Source: Phormidesmis priestleyi Ana (GTDB lineage Bacteria; Cyanobacteriota; Cyanobacteriia; Phormidesmidales; Phormidesmidaceae). Taken from it: 64,000 nucleotides of DNA. Shown piece by piece: positions 1 through 8,770 of the stretch. The stretch spans positions 310,001-374,000 of the forward strand of contig LJZR01000001.1 of assembly GCA_001314865.1 (NCBI GenBank), written 5' to 3'. Numbering within the stretch: position 1 is the first letter of the stretch; each line of letters begins with the position of its first letter. The translations under genes and the position numbers were made by a program. The notes under the pieces are model-generated. The model made no database searches. It saw nothing but the letters and a program-made list of their open reading frames with translations, and was not told the origin of the DNA.

Positions 1-2
1 CG

Positions 3-113
3 GAGATTATGGCGGCCTATCCCCAGCTAGAACCTGCTGACCTTACCGAGATACTGGCCTATGCAGCGTGGCATGTAGATAGAATTATAGAGACGCCAGT
101 ACGTCCTATGTAA
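3..113 (+). CDS. DUF433 family protein, C-terminal fragment
   Basis: The reading frame is open from the left edge and ends at TAA 111-113, so only the last 36 codons are present. The peptide contains YPQLEPADLTEILAYAAWH, which resembles the C-terminal helix-turn-helix of DUF433 proteins (usually about 75-110 residues, often VapB-like antitoxins). The partner gene, if any, lies outside the window. The family call rests on this short tail only. Confidence 0.55.
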   Translation, partial: EIMAAYPQLEPADLTEILAYAAWHVDRIIETPVRPM

Positions 114-210
114 AAAGCGATCAAAAAGAAAATCAGACGCCGAGATTTCTCCATAAATCATAAATTAGGCTGTAAAGAGCTCTACCATCCTTGAACCGTT
201 GGGCTCGGGT

Positions 211-2859
211 TTAGCCCGCTGTTTCATTCACTGGAAAGCGATTGAGTAAGAAAGCGGCTTGCCTGGCTGTGGTTCTGACTTCATTTGATAAATAGGGGAC
301 GTGAGGAATCTGGGCGAGAAAGTCTAGAGTGCGGCGTAGAATTCTAACAATGTCGCCTTCGTCGAGACTGGTGCTGTCAAACAAGTCGGCCCACTCGGTT
401 TCTAGCGCCCACTGTTCTACCAGAGTAATTAAGTCCCACTCTAGGGCAACAGGAATTTGAATATCTTGTCTTCTCTGCGCTTGAAAAATGCGCCGTCTGA
501 GGTTGCGCAAGCCTTCTAGCGCTTCAATAACGGGGCTAGAAGGCTGAGAACGAACCCAGGTGTCTGGGCGGTTGTTTTCCATTAAAATACCGGCACAGGC
601 AGCAGCGAACTGTTGGGGTTCTAACCCATCAAATTCGCCTGAGGCTAAGGCAAGACCTAGCCACAGCTCGTTATCGCCCCGAATAGCCGCACACATTTGG
701 CCTAGCTCGGTAGGCGCATTATCTTCTAAACATTCAAAGTTTTCGAGTATCTGCATGAGACCAACAAATTCTAGCCAGTAGTGATGGGTTTGATTGTTGT
801 ATTTTTGGGCGCGATCGCGTCTTTCTTCTTCTAGCCTTTGTAGTCGCTTGCGCTGTTTTACCACCAGCTTAGGATTCTCTAACTGCCCAACTGGATTATT
901 GGCTAGCTGGGCTTCAACTGTCGCCACCCTGTCAGCCTGTACTTTTACCTCAGGGGCCTGCACCTCAAAGTCAGGAATCGGCGGCATTTTCGCCACCACC
1001 GCTGCAGTCACCTCATCTCCCTTGCGAGAACTTCCGGGCGAGGGCGTCCAATCTATGGGCGGCCTCAGTGAATCTGCCTCACGCAGGCGATTTAAATCGC
1101 TATGGAGCAGCGCCACGTCTTTGACAGTCGCCAAATACCAGCGATTGTCTTGTCCAAGACAGATTAAAAACGGAAACTGACCAGGGCCAGGCAGCTTGCT
1201 CACCAGTACCGCAGGTAGCGGCGAAGAAACTTTAATGTTTTTGCCCTTGAGTGACAGCAACGTGCCTGACATGGCAAACGAAGCCGCTACCGGATCGCCG
1301 CCGCCTAGCGTTTCTTCGGCCTGCTGCTGAAGTATTTTCAAGAGCCTTTGTTCTTCCTTATGCCGACCACGCAGCTTTTCGTATTGTGCGATCGCCTCAT
1401 CATCTACATAAGCCAGCTGATCCCGTAAAACCCCAATCTCTCGATCTACCGCCTCAATGGCCTTCTTTTGGGGCGCTAAATGCAAGGTTGCCAAATACTG
1501 CCCAAAGCTACGCTCAATCAGCTCTTGCGCTTCTTCTACAGTATGAATTTGCAGCAGATTAAGCACCATGCCGTAGCTCGGCGTAAACTGGCTCACAAGC
1601 GGATCAGGCGGCGACAAAGCCAAATTTGCCGCTTCCTTAGCCCCTTCAAAAGGCGACTCTACGGTCACCACATGGCCTTCAGCATCCATACCTCGCCGTC
1701 CGGCCCGACCCGACATTTGCAAAAATTCAGAGGCATGTAGCAGCCGGTGCCCGTCATCCGTGCGCTTAGACAGGCTGGCAATGACGGTTGTGCGAGCAGG
1801 CATATTGATCCCTGCGGCAAGCGTCTCTGTCGCAAAAACAACTTTAATTAAGCCCGCCTGAAACAGCTGTTCCACCAAGCTTTTCCAGGCGGGTAAAATG
1901 CCCGCATGATGAGCCGCAATACCGCGATACAGCGGCTCTAGCTGATTGGCTCTAATGGCTTCGGGGTTGCGCCGCACAAAGTCATCAATTCGCCGCTTGA
2001 GCAGTTCTGATTCGGCGGCGGTCACCAAGTTCATCTGCGCGACGGCCTGAACCGATTTGTCGCAGCCTTTGCGGCTAAAAATAAAATAAATAGCGGGTAG
2101 CATATCTTTTTGCTGAAGATTGCTGACAATCATGGGCAGGGTTACGCCTGCCGGTTTTTTCTTTTGGCCGCGCTGCTGCCGGGGCGGCTTGCGATAGTTT
2201 TTAAGTCGAGGATGGAGGCTTGTCTTTTGGGGATTCAGAAGCGGAAAGATGCCTTTTTCTACTGCGAAGTGAAAGTTGAGCGGGACGGGACGAAAGTCGG
2301 AATAAATCAGGCGCGTGGGGCCATGAACTTCACTGATCCAGTCGGTGAGCTGGCCGCCATTGGCGACGGTCGCAGAGAGGCCAACGAGTTGAATTTCGGG
2401 TGGGCAGTAAATGACGGACTCTTCCCAAACGGTGCCCCGCTGGCGGTCGTTCATGTAGTGGCATTCGTCAAGTACGACGGCTTGCACATCGCGAAGGGAG
2501 GTGCCTACTTCGCCAATAGTCGTGCCGTAGAGCATATTACGAAAAATTTCGGTGGTCATCACCACAACTGGCGCATCACGATTCACAGAGCTGTCACCCG
2601 TGAGCAGCCCGACGTTTTCTTCGCCAAAGTCGCGCTGAAAGTCGCGTAGTTTTTGGTTGGAAAGGGCTTTGAGCGGCGTGGTGTAAAATACCCGCTTCCC
2701 CATGGCCAGCGCGCGGTGAATGGCATATTCACCAACGAGGGTTTTTCCTGAGCCAGTCGGCGCGCAGACGATCACAGATTCGCCTTGATTGAGGGCCGCG
2801 ATCGCCTCCAACTGAAAATCATCTAGCTCAAAAGGGAAAAGGGTTTCAGGCGCTAACAC
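211..2859 (-). CDS. Ski2/Mtr4-like superfamily II RNA helicase (DSHCT type)
   Basis: An 882-residue ATP-dependent helicase, probably acting on RNA in the cytoplasm. Visible motifs: a Q-motif-like FELDDFQLEAI near residue 10, Walker A APTGSGKT near 35, DECH box (motif II) near 130, LSAT (motif III) near 160, and QMSGRAGRRG (motif VI) near 385. The long C-terminal half with helical segments fits the DSHCT domain of Ski2/Mtr4/Dob1 relatives, which cyanobacteria commonly carry. The start is GTG at 2857-2859; no ATG lies upstream in frame before the stop at about 2887, and no good Shine-Dalgarno is visible. It runs tail-in toward the DUF433 fragment and has OsmC upstream on the same strand. Its exact RNA substrate cannot be read from the sequence. 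Confidence 0.9.
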   Translation of the reverse strand: MLAPETLFPFELDDFQLEAIAALNQGESVIVCAPTGSGKTLVGEYAIHRALAMGKRVFYTTPLKALSNQKLRDFQRDFGEENVGLLTGDSSVNRDAPVVVMTTEIFRNMLYGTTIGEVGTSLRDVQAVVLDECHYMNDRQRGTVWEESVIYCPPEIQLVGLSATVANGGQLTDWISEVHGPTRLIYSDFRPVPLNFHFAVEKGIFPLLNPQKTSLHPRLKNYRKPPRQQRGQKKKPAGVTLPMIVSNLQQKDMLPAIYFIFSRKGCDKSVQAVAQMNLVTAAESELLKRRIDDFVRRNPEAIRANQLEPLYRGIAAHHAGILPAWKSLVEQLFQAGLIKVVFATETLAAGINMPARTTVIASLSKRTDDGHRLLHASEFLQMSGRAGRRGMDAEGHVVTVESPFEGAKEAANLALSPPDPLVSQFTPSYGMVLNLLQIHTVEEAQELIERSFGQYLATLHLAPQKKAIEAVDREIGVLRDQLAYVDDEAIAQYEKLRGRHKEEQRLLKILQQQAEETLGGGDPVAASFAMSGTLLSLKGKNIKVSSPLPAVLVSKLPGPGQFPFLICLGQDNRWYLATVKDVALLHSDLNRLREADSLRPPIDWTPSPGSSRKGDEVTAAVVAKMPPIPDFEVQAPEVKVQADRVATVEAQLANNPVGQLENPKLVVKQRKRLQRLEEERRDRAQKYNNQTHHYWLEFVGLMQILENFECLEDNAPTELGQMCAAIRGDNELWLGLALASGEFDGLEPQQFAAACAGILMENNRPDTWVRSQPSSPVIEALEGLRNLRRRIFQAQRRQDIQIPVALEWDLITLVEQWALETEWADLFDSTSLDEGDIVRILRRTLDFLAQIPHVPYLSNEVRTTARQAAFLLNRFPVNETAG

Positions 2860-2946
2860 AAGGTCATCAAGGATGAGGGAACCTCTCTATTGTGCCAGTT
2901 CGTGTAAAAGTCGGGTATTATATCTGGCTTGCCGCTCGGATAGTCC

Positions 2947-3381
2947 TTAGCTGGCTAAATGGGTATCCATTCTAATGTCAGCATTGAGCAGTCTAGAAAT
3001 CGGGCAGTTTTCCTTCGCTGTTTTAGCCGCTTTTTCAAACATTTCTTGGGCGGATTGGTCATTGTTTGGCAGCTTAGCGGTCACATCCAAATGAATTTGG
3101 GTGACTTCAGGCTCATTCCCTTCGGTGCTCAGAGTCACCTTGGCGACAGTTTGGATTTCATCAGGCGTAATACCTGCACTACCTAGCTCGTCAGTCACAG
3201 CCATCGAAAAGCAAGCAGCATGAGCAGCGGCAATAAGTTCTTCAGGATTGGTACCAGGATTTCCCTTAAACCGAGTGCCATAGGTGTATACCGATTCTTT
3301 GAGTACACCGCTTTCGGTGGTGATTTTGCCCTCGCCTTCAGGTACACTGCCCTGCCATACAACGGTTGCGGTACTATCCAT
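2947..3381 (-). CDS. osmC: OsmC family peroxiredoxin
   Basis: A 144-residue cytoplasmic thiol peroxidase that would reduce organic hydroperoxides. The two redox cysteines of the family are in AAHAACFSMAV (about residue 57) and ENCPISRLL (about residue 125). Length is normal for OsmC. ATG 3379-3381 is preceded by AGAGGA at a good distance. It lies 87 bp upstream of the helicase on the same strand, but nothing shows they are co-transcribed. Subtype (OsmC versus a YhfA-like relative) is not resolved. Confidence 0.88.
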   Translation of the reverse strand: MDSTATVVWQGSVPEGEGKITTESGVLKESVYTYGTRFKGNPGTNPEELIAAAHAACFSMAVTDELGSAGITPDEIQTVAKVTLSTEGNEPEVTQIHLDVTAKLPNNDQSAQEMFEKAAKTAKENCPISRLLNADIRMDTHLAS

Positions 3382-3775
3382 AAGTCAAATTCCTCTAAAA
3401 TAATCTTGCAGCAAATGCACGATAAACACACATTAAACGCATAGTCAGAAATGCATAGTCAAAATGCGCTGACTTGCGAGCCACTGACCCTATTACAGCA
3501 GCCCCGCTACCAATAGCTATCCTTCAGCCGATTGATTTAGCGCTAGAAAAACCTATTCAAAAAGCGATGTATTAGAATGATTTTGCCCAGCCGATTTTAC
3601 TCGGTGATGACGGTACGATAGAGGTGAATAATAGACAGTGCAATAACAGTTCGATAATGGCACTTATCGTAAATATTTAGATTATTTGGATTGCAACACC
3701 TTTGTCATGGCATCGTCACGCCGTTGTCAAATGGGTTATCTACATTAATGATGTTCCTTAAATATTCCAAAGAAT
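3382..3775. other. Intergenic region between divergent osmC and htrA
   Basis: A 394-bp divergent gap. It should contain promoters for both flanking genes. I see no convincing promoter pair, palindrome or RNA gene in it. Confidence 0.5.
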
Positions 3776-5035
3776 ATGAGCGTAAATCACTCCGACATGA
3801 CAACGTCTTCTACATCGCCCGCTAAATCGAAGGCCGGTTCTGCGGGTAAGCGACTGGCGGCTTCTTTGGCACTCGTCCTGGTAGGCGCGGGCACGGCAAC
3901 GGCAGGAAGCTACTATGCTTGGGGCCCAGCAGGTAAAGCGGATTCTGTGGCCACAACGGTTGCTCAGCCTGCCTATCAAACAGCGCCCGCGAGTCTGTCG
4001 CTGCCAACGGAAGCAAATTCTGTCGCCGAGGTTGTGCAAGCAGTAGGCCCTGCGGTGGTGAGAATCAACTCTTCTCGTACCGTTCCTGTGGGGCAGCAGT
4101 CGCCGCCTATTCCCGAAGAATTCCGCCAATTTTTTGGCGATAGATTTCCGTCGGGGGGGCCTTCACAGCGTCAAGAACGGACGCAAAACGGCGTTGGCTC
4201 TGGATTTATTGTCAGTGAGGACGGTCGCATTTTAACCAACGCCCATGTGGTTGAAGGGGCCGATACGGTACAGGTGACGCTAAAAGACGGACGCACCTTA
4301 GATGGCAAGGTACTGGGTAGTGATCCAGTGACAGATGTTGCCGTGATTGATGTGGATGCCAATAATTTGCCGACGCTGTCGGTGAGCGATGCTGAGCTTA
4401 TGCCTGGAGAAGTTGCGATCGCCATCGGCAACCCCCTCGGCCTAGACAACACCGTCACCGTTGGCATCGTCAGCGCTACCGGTCGATCTAGCGGCCAGGT
4501 CGGCATTCCAGACAAGCGTGTAGACTTCATCCAAACTGATGCGGCCATTAACCCTGGCAACTCCGGCGGCCCCTTGCTGAATGCCAAAGGGGAAGTGATC
4601 GGGATGAACACAGCCATCATCAGCGGCGCGCAGGGCATAGGCTTTGCCATTCCTATTGACGCCGTAGAGCGGATTTCTGATCAGCTAGTGGCGACTGGCA
4701 AGGTAGAGCATCCCTTTATTGGGATTCAAATGGTGGAGCTAACGCCCGAAGTGCGCGACTCCGTGAATCAAAACCCCAACAGCGGGTTTTCGGTGCAGGC
4801 GGATAGCGGTGTGCTAGTGGCCGAAGTTGTGCCTAATTCACCTGCCGCTAGAGCAGGTCTGCGAGCTGGCGATGTGGTGAAGCAGGTAAATGGTGAGGCG
4901 ATCGCCGATGGCAAAGCCGTGCAGGAAGCCGTTGAAGCGAACGGTCTAAAGCGTGACTTGCGCCTACAGATAGATCGCAACGGCGATAGTCAGTCTATTT
5001 CTTTGCGACCTGCGCCCCTGCCAGCTCAAGGCTAG
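3776..5035 (+). CDS. HtrA/Deg-type trypsin-like serine protease with PDZ domain
   Basis: A 419-residue envelope quality-control protease of the cyanobacterial HtrA/HhoA/HhoB group. Residues 26-48 form a membrane anchor or signal segment. The catalytic triad is intact: His157 in TNAHVV, Asp187 in TDVAVI and Ser263 in GNSGGPL. One PDZ domain follows (about 315-410, with ARAGLRAGDVV). Such proteins degrade or refold damaged exported proteins in the periplasm or thylakoid lumen. The chosen start is ATG 3776; ATG 3797 is an alternative, and neither has a strong Shine-Dalgarno. A single PDZ and the anchor are normal for cyanobacteria; which of the three paralogs it corresponds to is not clear. Confidence 0.95.
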   Translation: MSVNHSDMTTSSTSPAKSKAGSAGKRLAASLALVLVGAGTATAGSYYAWGPAGKADSVATTVAQPAYQTAPASLSLPTEANSVAEVVQAVGPAVVRINSSRTVPVGQQSPPIPEEFRQFFGDRFPSGGPSQRQERTQNGVGSGFIVSEDGRILTNAHVVEGADTVQVTLKDGRTLDGKVLGSDPVTDVAVIDVDANNLPTLSVSDAELMPGEVAIAIGNPLGLDNTVTVGIVSATGRSSGQVGIPDKRVDFIQTDAAINPGNSGGPLLNAKGEVIGMNTAIISGAQGIGFAIPIDAVERISDQLVATGKVEHPFIGIQMVELTPEVRDSVNQNPNSGFSVQADSGVLVAEVVPNSPAARAGLRAGDVVKQVNGEAIADGKAVQEAVEANGLKRDLRLQIDRNGDSQSISLRPAPLPAQG

Positions 5036-5155
5036 AGGGCTAGAAGAGCGATCGCCCTGGGGTAGATATGGATAGCGTTGAATTCATCAGTTGAGACATT
5101 GCGCCTCAAGATAATTGATCACCTCTTTCTTGAGGCACTCTTTCAAAACTCCCAA

Positions 5156-6043
5156 CTATGCAGCGTCCTGATCCAAGGTCATTGGTTTGCGTCTGGCCCA
5201 GAGCGCTAACGCTGCGCCAGTGACAAACATCAGCAGACTGTAGATAGCAGCAGGAATGGCCATTGTTGGGTTGTTGAGTAAAGTGGGCGCACTGGCAACG
5301 GCGATCGCGAGCGTGCCGTTTTGAATGCCCACTTCGCAAGTAATGGCCACCGTACTTTTTGAATTAATTTTGGCAAGCGTAGCAAAGCCATAGCCTAGCG
5401 CCATGGAAACAATATTGAGAGTTAAGGTAACCCAGCCAACCTGAAGGAAAAAAGTCGGCAGGTTAGCGCGCTCTTTTAACAGCAGGCCAAAAATAATTAG
5501 GGCCAAAAAGAACAAAGAAAGCCACTTCACGCCTTTTTCGACATTGGCTGCAAAGCTAGGTGTGTAGCGATGCAGCACCATGCCTAACGCGACCGGAATA
5601 AGCGTGATAACGGCAATTTGAACCACCGTAGGAATAAACGGTAGCTGAAGCAAAACATTTTCACCGATAAAATGCCGCATAGAGAGATTGACCACTAGCG
5701 GAATGGTCAACACAGTAATCAGGCTGCTGATAGCGGTGAGCGTAATTGAAAGCGCCACATCTCCTTGGGCTAAATAAGTCACCATGTTTGAAGTTGGGCC
5801 GCCAGGGCAAGCGGCTAAAACCATTACGCCCACGGCTAGCTCAGGCGCAAGTGGAAAAATAGAGGCCAACGCAAAACCGACGAGCGGCAGCATCACGAGT
5901 TGTGCGAGCAGTCCAACAATGACAGACTTAGGCGCAGTCGCAATTCGCTTAAAATCGTTTAAAGTCAGCCCTAATCCCATGCCCAGCATGATGACGAACA
6001 GCGCCAAGGGTAGGAAAACGGCGGTTAAAAAGTTTGATTCCAT
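5156..6043 (-). CDS. Bile acid:sodium symporter (BASS) family transporter
   Basis: A 295-residue inner-membrane protein with about nine to ten hydrophobic segments. The motif ACPGGPTSN near residue 79 and the later EVGIQNGTLA near residue 236 are the two conserved Na+/substrate-binding crossover regions of the BASS family. Length is normal. In plants and cyanobacteria, members move pyruvate, other organic anions or bicarbonate (SbtA is a different family); the substrate here cannot be assigned. It is convergent with htrA. Confidence 0.9.
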   Translation of the reverse strand: MESNFLTAVFLPLALFVIMLGMGLGLTLNDFKRIATAPKSVIVGLLAQLVMLPLVGFALASIFPLAPELAVGVMVLAACPGGPTSNMVTYLAQGDVALSITLTAISSLITVLTIPLVVNLSMRHFIGENVLLQLPFIPTVVQIAVITLIPVALGMVLHRYTPSFAANVEKGVKWLSLFFLALIIFGLLLKERANLPTFFLQVGWVTLTLNIVSMALGYGFATLAKINSKSTVAITCEVGIQNGTLAIAVASAPTLLNNPTMAIPAAIYSLLMFVTGAALALWARRKPMTLDQDAA

Positions 6044-6135
6044 GCGTGAGTATCCCTAACTAACCAGATAAACGTAACCAAATAAACAATTGATGTATTG
6101 ATGTGCTGAAGGCAGCTAGCAACGTTTCTCTGTTT

Positions 6136-6201
6136 CTAACGGCTCTTGTGCTAACGGCTCTCGTTCTGACGGCTCTTGTTCTGACGGTTCGTGTTCTGAC
6201 G
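6136..6201. repeat. 15-bp tandem repeat, about 4.4 copies
   Basis: The unit CTAACGGCTCTTGTG and close variants are repeated head to tail four times, then a partial copy. The array sits upstream of the BASS transporter start. No similar unit is seen elsewhere in the window. Confidence 0.85.
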
Positions 6202-6217
6202 AGTGAGGGCGTTGGCG

Positions 6218-6263
6218 CTATCTCATCTGTCTAGTAGATCTGTCTAGTAGATAGATGAGATAG
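6218..6263. terminator. Inverted repeat just past the 6266-6556 gene
   Basis: Arms CTATCTCATCT (6218-6228) and AGATGAGATAG (6253-6263) pair perfectly over 11 bp. The loop is a duplicated 12-mer. The element begins 3 bp after the stop of the minus-strand gene, so it may end or protect that transcript. There is no U-tract, so it is not a textbook intrinsic terminator. Confidence 0.45.
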
Positions 6264-6265
6264 AT

Positions 6266-6556
6266 CTATTTAGTAGATTTAGATATATCTGCATCTATCT
6301 GAACGCGCCATTCAGCGGCAGAGTCTAAGTCGCTAATGCGATCCGCATGAGCGGCATAAAGGCTCGCAACAACAGCATTAAGCTGACGCTCAGAGCAAGT
6401 GTCAATCAATGCGCCTAATACTTCTGCGGCATTAGCAGATTCCTGTCCCAAAAGCGGGCTAAGACCCCAGACATCTTCAACCCATGTCTGAGCACTATCG
6501 CTCTCGAACATAAAATCGTAGAGGAGTTTTTTGGCAGTATTGCGGCTCACGGTCAT
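6266..6556 (-). CDS. Hypothetical protein, 96 aa
   Basis: A small acidic, probably helical and soluble protein with no recognised domain, signal peptide or membrane segment. It starts at ATG 6554-6556 with only a weak purine stretch upstream. It is divergent from the bestrophin gene across a 99-bp gap that carries four TTACCTT direct repeats, which suggests shared control. Real-gene status rests on length, codon composition like its neighbours and the flanking hairpin; function is unknown. Confidence 0.6.
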   Translation of the reverse strand: MTVSRNTAKKLLYDFMFESDSAQTWVEDVWGLSPLLGQESANAAEVLGALIDTCSERQLNAVVASLYAAHADRISDLDSAAEWRVQIDADISKSTK

Positions 6557-6565
6557 CGGCTTAGC

Positions 6566-6623
6566 TTACCTTAATTTGGTTTACCTTGAGAGAGGGGTTT
6601 ACCTTAAATAGAGGGTTTACCTT
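6566..6623. promoter_or_regulatory. Four TTACCTT direct repeats in a divergent promoter gap
   Basis: TTACCTT occurs at 6566, 6581, 6599 and 6617 (spacing 15, 18 and 18 bp); the last three are part of GGTTTACCTT or a close variant. The array fills the gap between the divergent 96-aa gene and bestrophin gene. It could be a regulator-binding array or simply another short tandem repeat. Confidence 0.4.
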
Positions 6624-6655
6624 CAATGGAAAAAGGCGCCCTGATTAGGTAGATT

Positions 6656-7627
6656 ATGATGTCAACAATACCTCAGTTTCAATGGTTTAAGGCTGTTCTT
6701 CAGGTGCAGGGATCTGTTTTGCCGCGCATCTTACCGCGTATTTTGATTCTTTGTGTCCTGTCGATAGGGATGGCTGCAACCTACAAAATGGGATTGTGGA
6801 CTGACAGCGATAATATGAAGGCATTGACGAACAATGTGGCCTGCAATTTGGTTTTGGGTTTGCTGTTGGTTTTTCGTACTAATACTGCTTACGAACGTTA
6901 CTGGGACGGTCGCAAAGCCTGGGGTTTGCTGGTAATTACAACGCGGAACTTAGCCCGAGAAATTCAGATTGGGATTGTAGCGCCAACTGAGGAGGCTAAG
7001 GCTGAAAAAGAAAGGGCGCTGAAGCGGCTGCTGAGCTTTGCGATCGCAACTAAATGCCATTTGCGGCAAGAGTCGCCAGTCGCCCAACTTAAAGACCTGC
7101 TCAGCCCTGAAGATATGGCTCAAATTGAGAAAGCTGAGCGACCGCCGCAGCTGATTACCTTTTGGCTGAGTCAATATTTGCAGCACCAGTATAATAACGG
7201 CCATATCGACAGCCGCCAACGACTTGAAACCAATAGCCAAGTCAATGGGCTCGTAGAAGCGTTTAGCGGCTGTGAACGCATTCTTAAAACGCCGATGCCG
7301 ATGTCTTACAAGATTTATCTTAAAAGGCTGACGCTGCTGTACTGCTTAATACTGCCATTGGGATTGATAGAGCAGCTAGGCTGGTGGACGCCTTGGGCGA
7401 TTACCTTTGTTAGCTTTGTACTGCTAGGCGTTGAGGAAATTGGCAACGAAATTGAAGATCCCTTTCGCTATGGCTTTAACAACATTAAGCTGGATTCCAT
7501 TTGCGATACCCTAATCAAAGACATTCAAACAACGCTGTCATTTACCGAAGAGGGAACGCTCAAGGAATCGCCAGCGCTTGAAGTGACCCTTACTGATGAT
7601 GTTCCGAACATGGTTGAGGCGGTTTAA
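6656..7627 (+). CDS. Bestrophin family protein (UPF0187)
   Basis: A 323-residue membrane protein of the bacterial bestrophin family, which forms pentameric anion channels. Typical features are the N-terminal FQWFKAVLQVQGSVLPRIL, the membrane segment around residues 25-45, the motif FRTNTAYERYWDGRKAWG near residue 75, and the C-terminal IEDPFRYGFNNIKLD, which matches the family's conserved acidic motif. Plant thylakoid members balance the proton motive force with chloride flux; a similar role here is inference. ATG 6656 is chosen; ATG 6659 follows directly. Confidence 0.88.
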   Translation: MMSTIPQFQWFKAVLQVQGSVLPRILPRILILCVLSIGMAATYKMGLWTDSDNMKALTNNVACNLVLGLLLVFRTNTAYERYWDGRKAWGLLVITTRNLAREIQIGIVAPTEEAKAEKERALKRLLSFAIATKCHLRQESPVAQLKDLLSPEDMAQIEKAERPPQLITFWLSQYLQHQYNNGHIDSRQRLETNSQVNGLVEAFSGCERILKTPMPMSYKIYLKRLTLLYCLILPLGLIEQLGWWTPWAITFVSFVLLGVEEIGNEIEDPFRYGFNNIKLDSICDTLIKDIQTTLSFTEEGTLKESPALEVTLTDDVPNMVEAV

Positions 7628-7646
7628 TTTCAGGCGGTTTAATTTC
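7617..7646. repeat. 15-bp duplication spanning the bestrophin stop codon
   Basis: AGGCGGTTTAATTTC is present twice in direct tandem. The TAA in the first copy is the bestrophin stop (7625-7627). Confidence 0.85.
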
Positions 7647-7694
7647 AGATGAACTATAGATGGAGATGGCTTGAGATGAAGGGAGATTTTTTAC

Positions 7695-8738
7695 TTGCTG
7701 CGTAAGACATGGCTGAAACTAAGCGTGAGCTTTGCGATAGGAAGTGCGATCGCGCCTATTTTGCTGCCCCCGCCTCAAAATTCAGAGTCTATTTCTACTT
7801 TAGCTGCCGCCCCACTCACGAGCGCCGAGCAGCCTGTTACCCTCATTCCGCTGGCAGGCCCCCTCGCTGACAGAAACTCAGAGGTATCAGGCTTGGCTTG
7901 GTATGGCGAGTCACTGGTAATGTTGCCACAGTATCCGCAGCGATTGTCCGACAGCCTGTTTGTTCTCTCCAAGTCAGAGATTTTGTCTTTTTTGAACGGT
8001 CAGACGGCTGGGCCATTGGTGCCTAGGCCGGTTGCCTTTGACGATGGCAATATTGGCGAAACCATTGCAGGGTTTGAGGGCTATGAGGCGATCGCATTTG
8101 TGGGCAATCAAGCCTTTTTGACCATTGAAGCTGAAACAGCCAACGGCGCAATGGGCTATTTGGTAAAGGGCCAGCTAGACCCAGAACTCAGCCAGCTCAC
8201 CCTAGACATTACCCAACAAGCCACAATTGCGCCCCAGTCTAATTCTGAAAACAAATCGGAAGAGACTTTGCTGATAAAAGACAATCAGCCAGTCACGGTG
8301 TATGAAGTCAACGGCGCACAGGTGAATGCAAGCCCAGTCGCGCATGTATTCAGCTCCAACCTATTGCCTCAGCCGACTGTTCCTTTTCCCGCCATAGAGT
8401 ATCGCATTACCGATGCAACCGAGCTAGATGCGCGCGATCGCTTTTGGGCCATCAACTACTTTTACCCAGGTGACACCGACCTTTTACCAAACCGCGATCC
8501 GCTCGCCATTCGCTATGGCCGAGGAGAAACGCACCGACAGCACTCAGCCGTAGAAAGGCTGGTGGAATTTGAATATGGTCAAGACCAAATCACGCTGACC
8601 CAAACCGCGCCAATTCAGCTAAAAATAGGCGCAGAGGGCCGAAACTGGGAGGGCATTGCAAGGCTAGATACACAGGGCTTTTTGCTCATGACAGACAAGT
8701 TCCCGGAGACAATACTCGGCTATGTAGCGATGCCCTAG
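7695..8738 (+). CDS. Hypothetical exported protein, possibly beta-propeller (phytase-esterase-like)
   Basis: A 347-residue protein with an N-terminal signal sequence (residues about 1-22, basic then hydrophobic). The body contains SEVSGLAWYGESLVML near the start and NWEGIARLDTQGFLLMTDK near the end. These resemble blades of the esterase-like-activity-of-phytase or SdiA-regulated type of propeller; I am not sure of this. The start is TTG 7695, supported by AGGGAG 9-10 bases upstream, and no better ATG precedes the signal peptide. A role in the periplasm is inferred from the signal only. Confidence 0.6.
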   Translation: MLRKTWLKLSVSFAIGSAIAPILLPPPQNSESISTLAAAPLTSAEQPVTLIPLAGPLADRNSEVSGLAWYGESLVMLPQYPQRLSDSLFVLSKSEILSFLNGQTAGPLVPRPVAFDDGNIGETIAGFEGYEAIAFVGNQAFLTIEAETANGAMGYLVKGQLDPELSQLTLDITQQATIAPQSNSENKSEETLLIKDNQPVTVYEVNGAQVNASPVAHVFSSNLLPQPTVPFPAIEYRITDATELDARDRFWAINYFYPGDTDLLPNRDPLAIRYGRGETHRQHSAVERLVEFEYGQDQITLTQTAPIQLKIGAEGRNWEGIARLDTQGFLLMTDKFPETILGYVAMP

Positions 8739-8770
8739 TTGGCCCTGCCCAAAGCTTGCAGACCTAAAGC

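Noticed and set aside
201-216. GGGCT/AGCCC hairpin at the helicase stop
   Set aside because: Only a 5-bp stem with no T-run; too weak to call a terminator.
2110-2649. 179-codon open frame on the plus strand
   Set aside because: It lies fully inside the helicase gene on the other strand and has no protein features.
4171-4650. 159-codon open frame on the minus strand
   Set aside because: Antisense to the HtrA catalytic domain, which is clearly coding.
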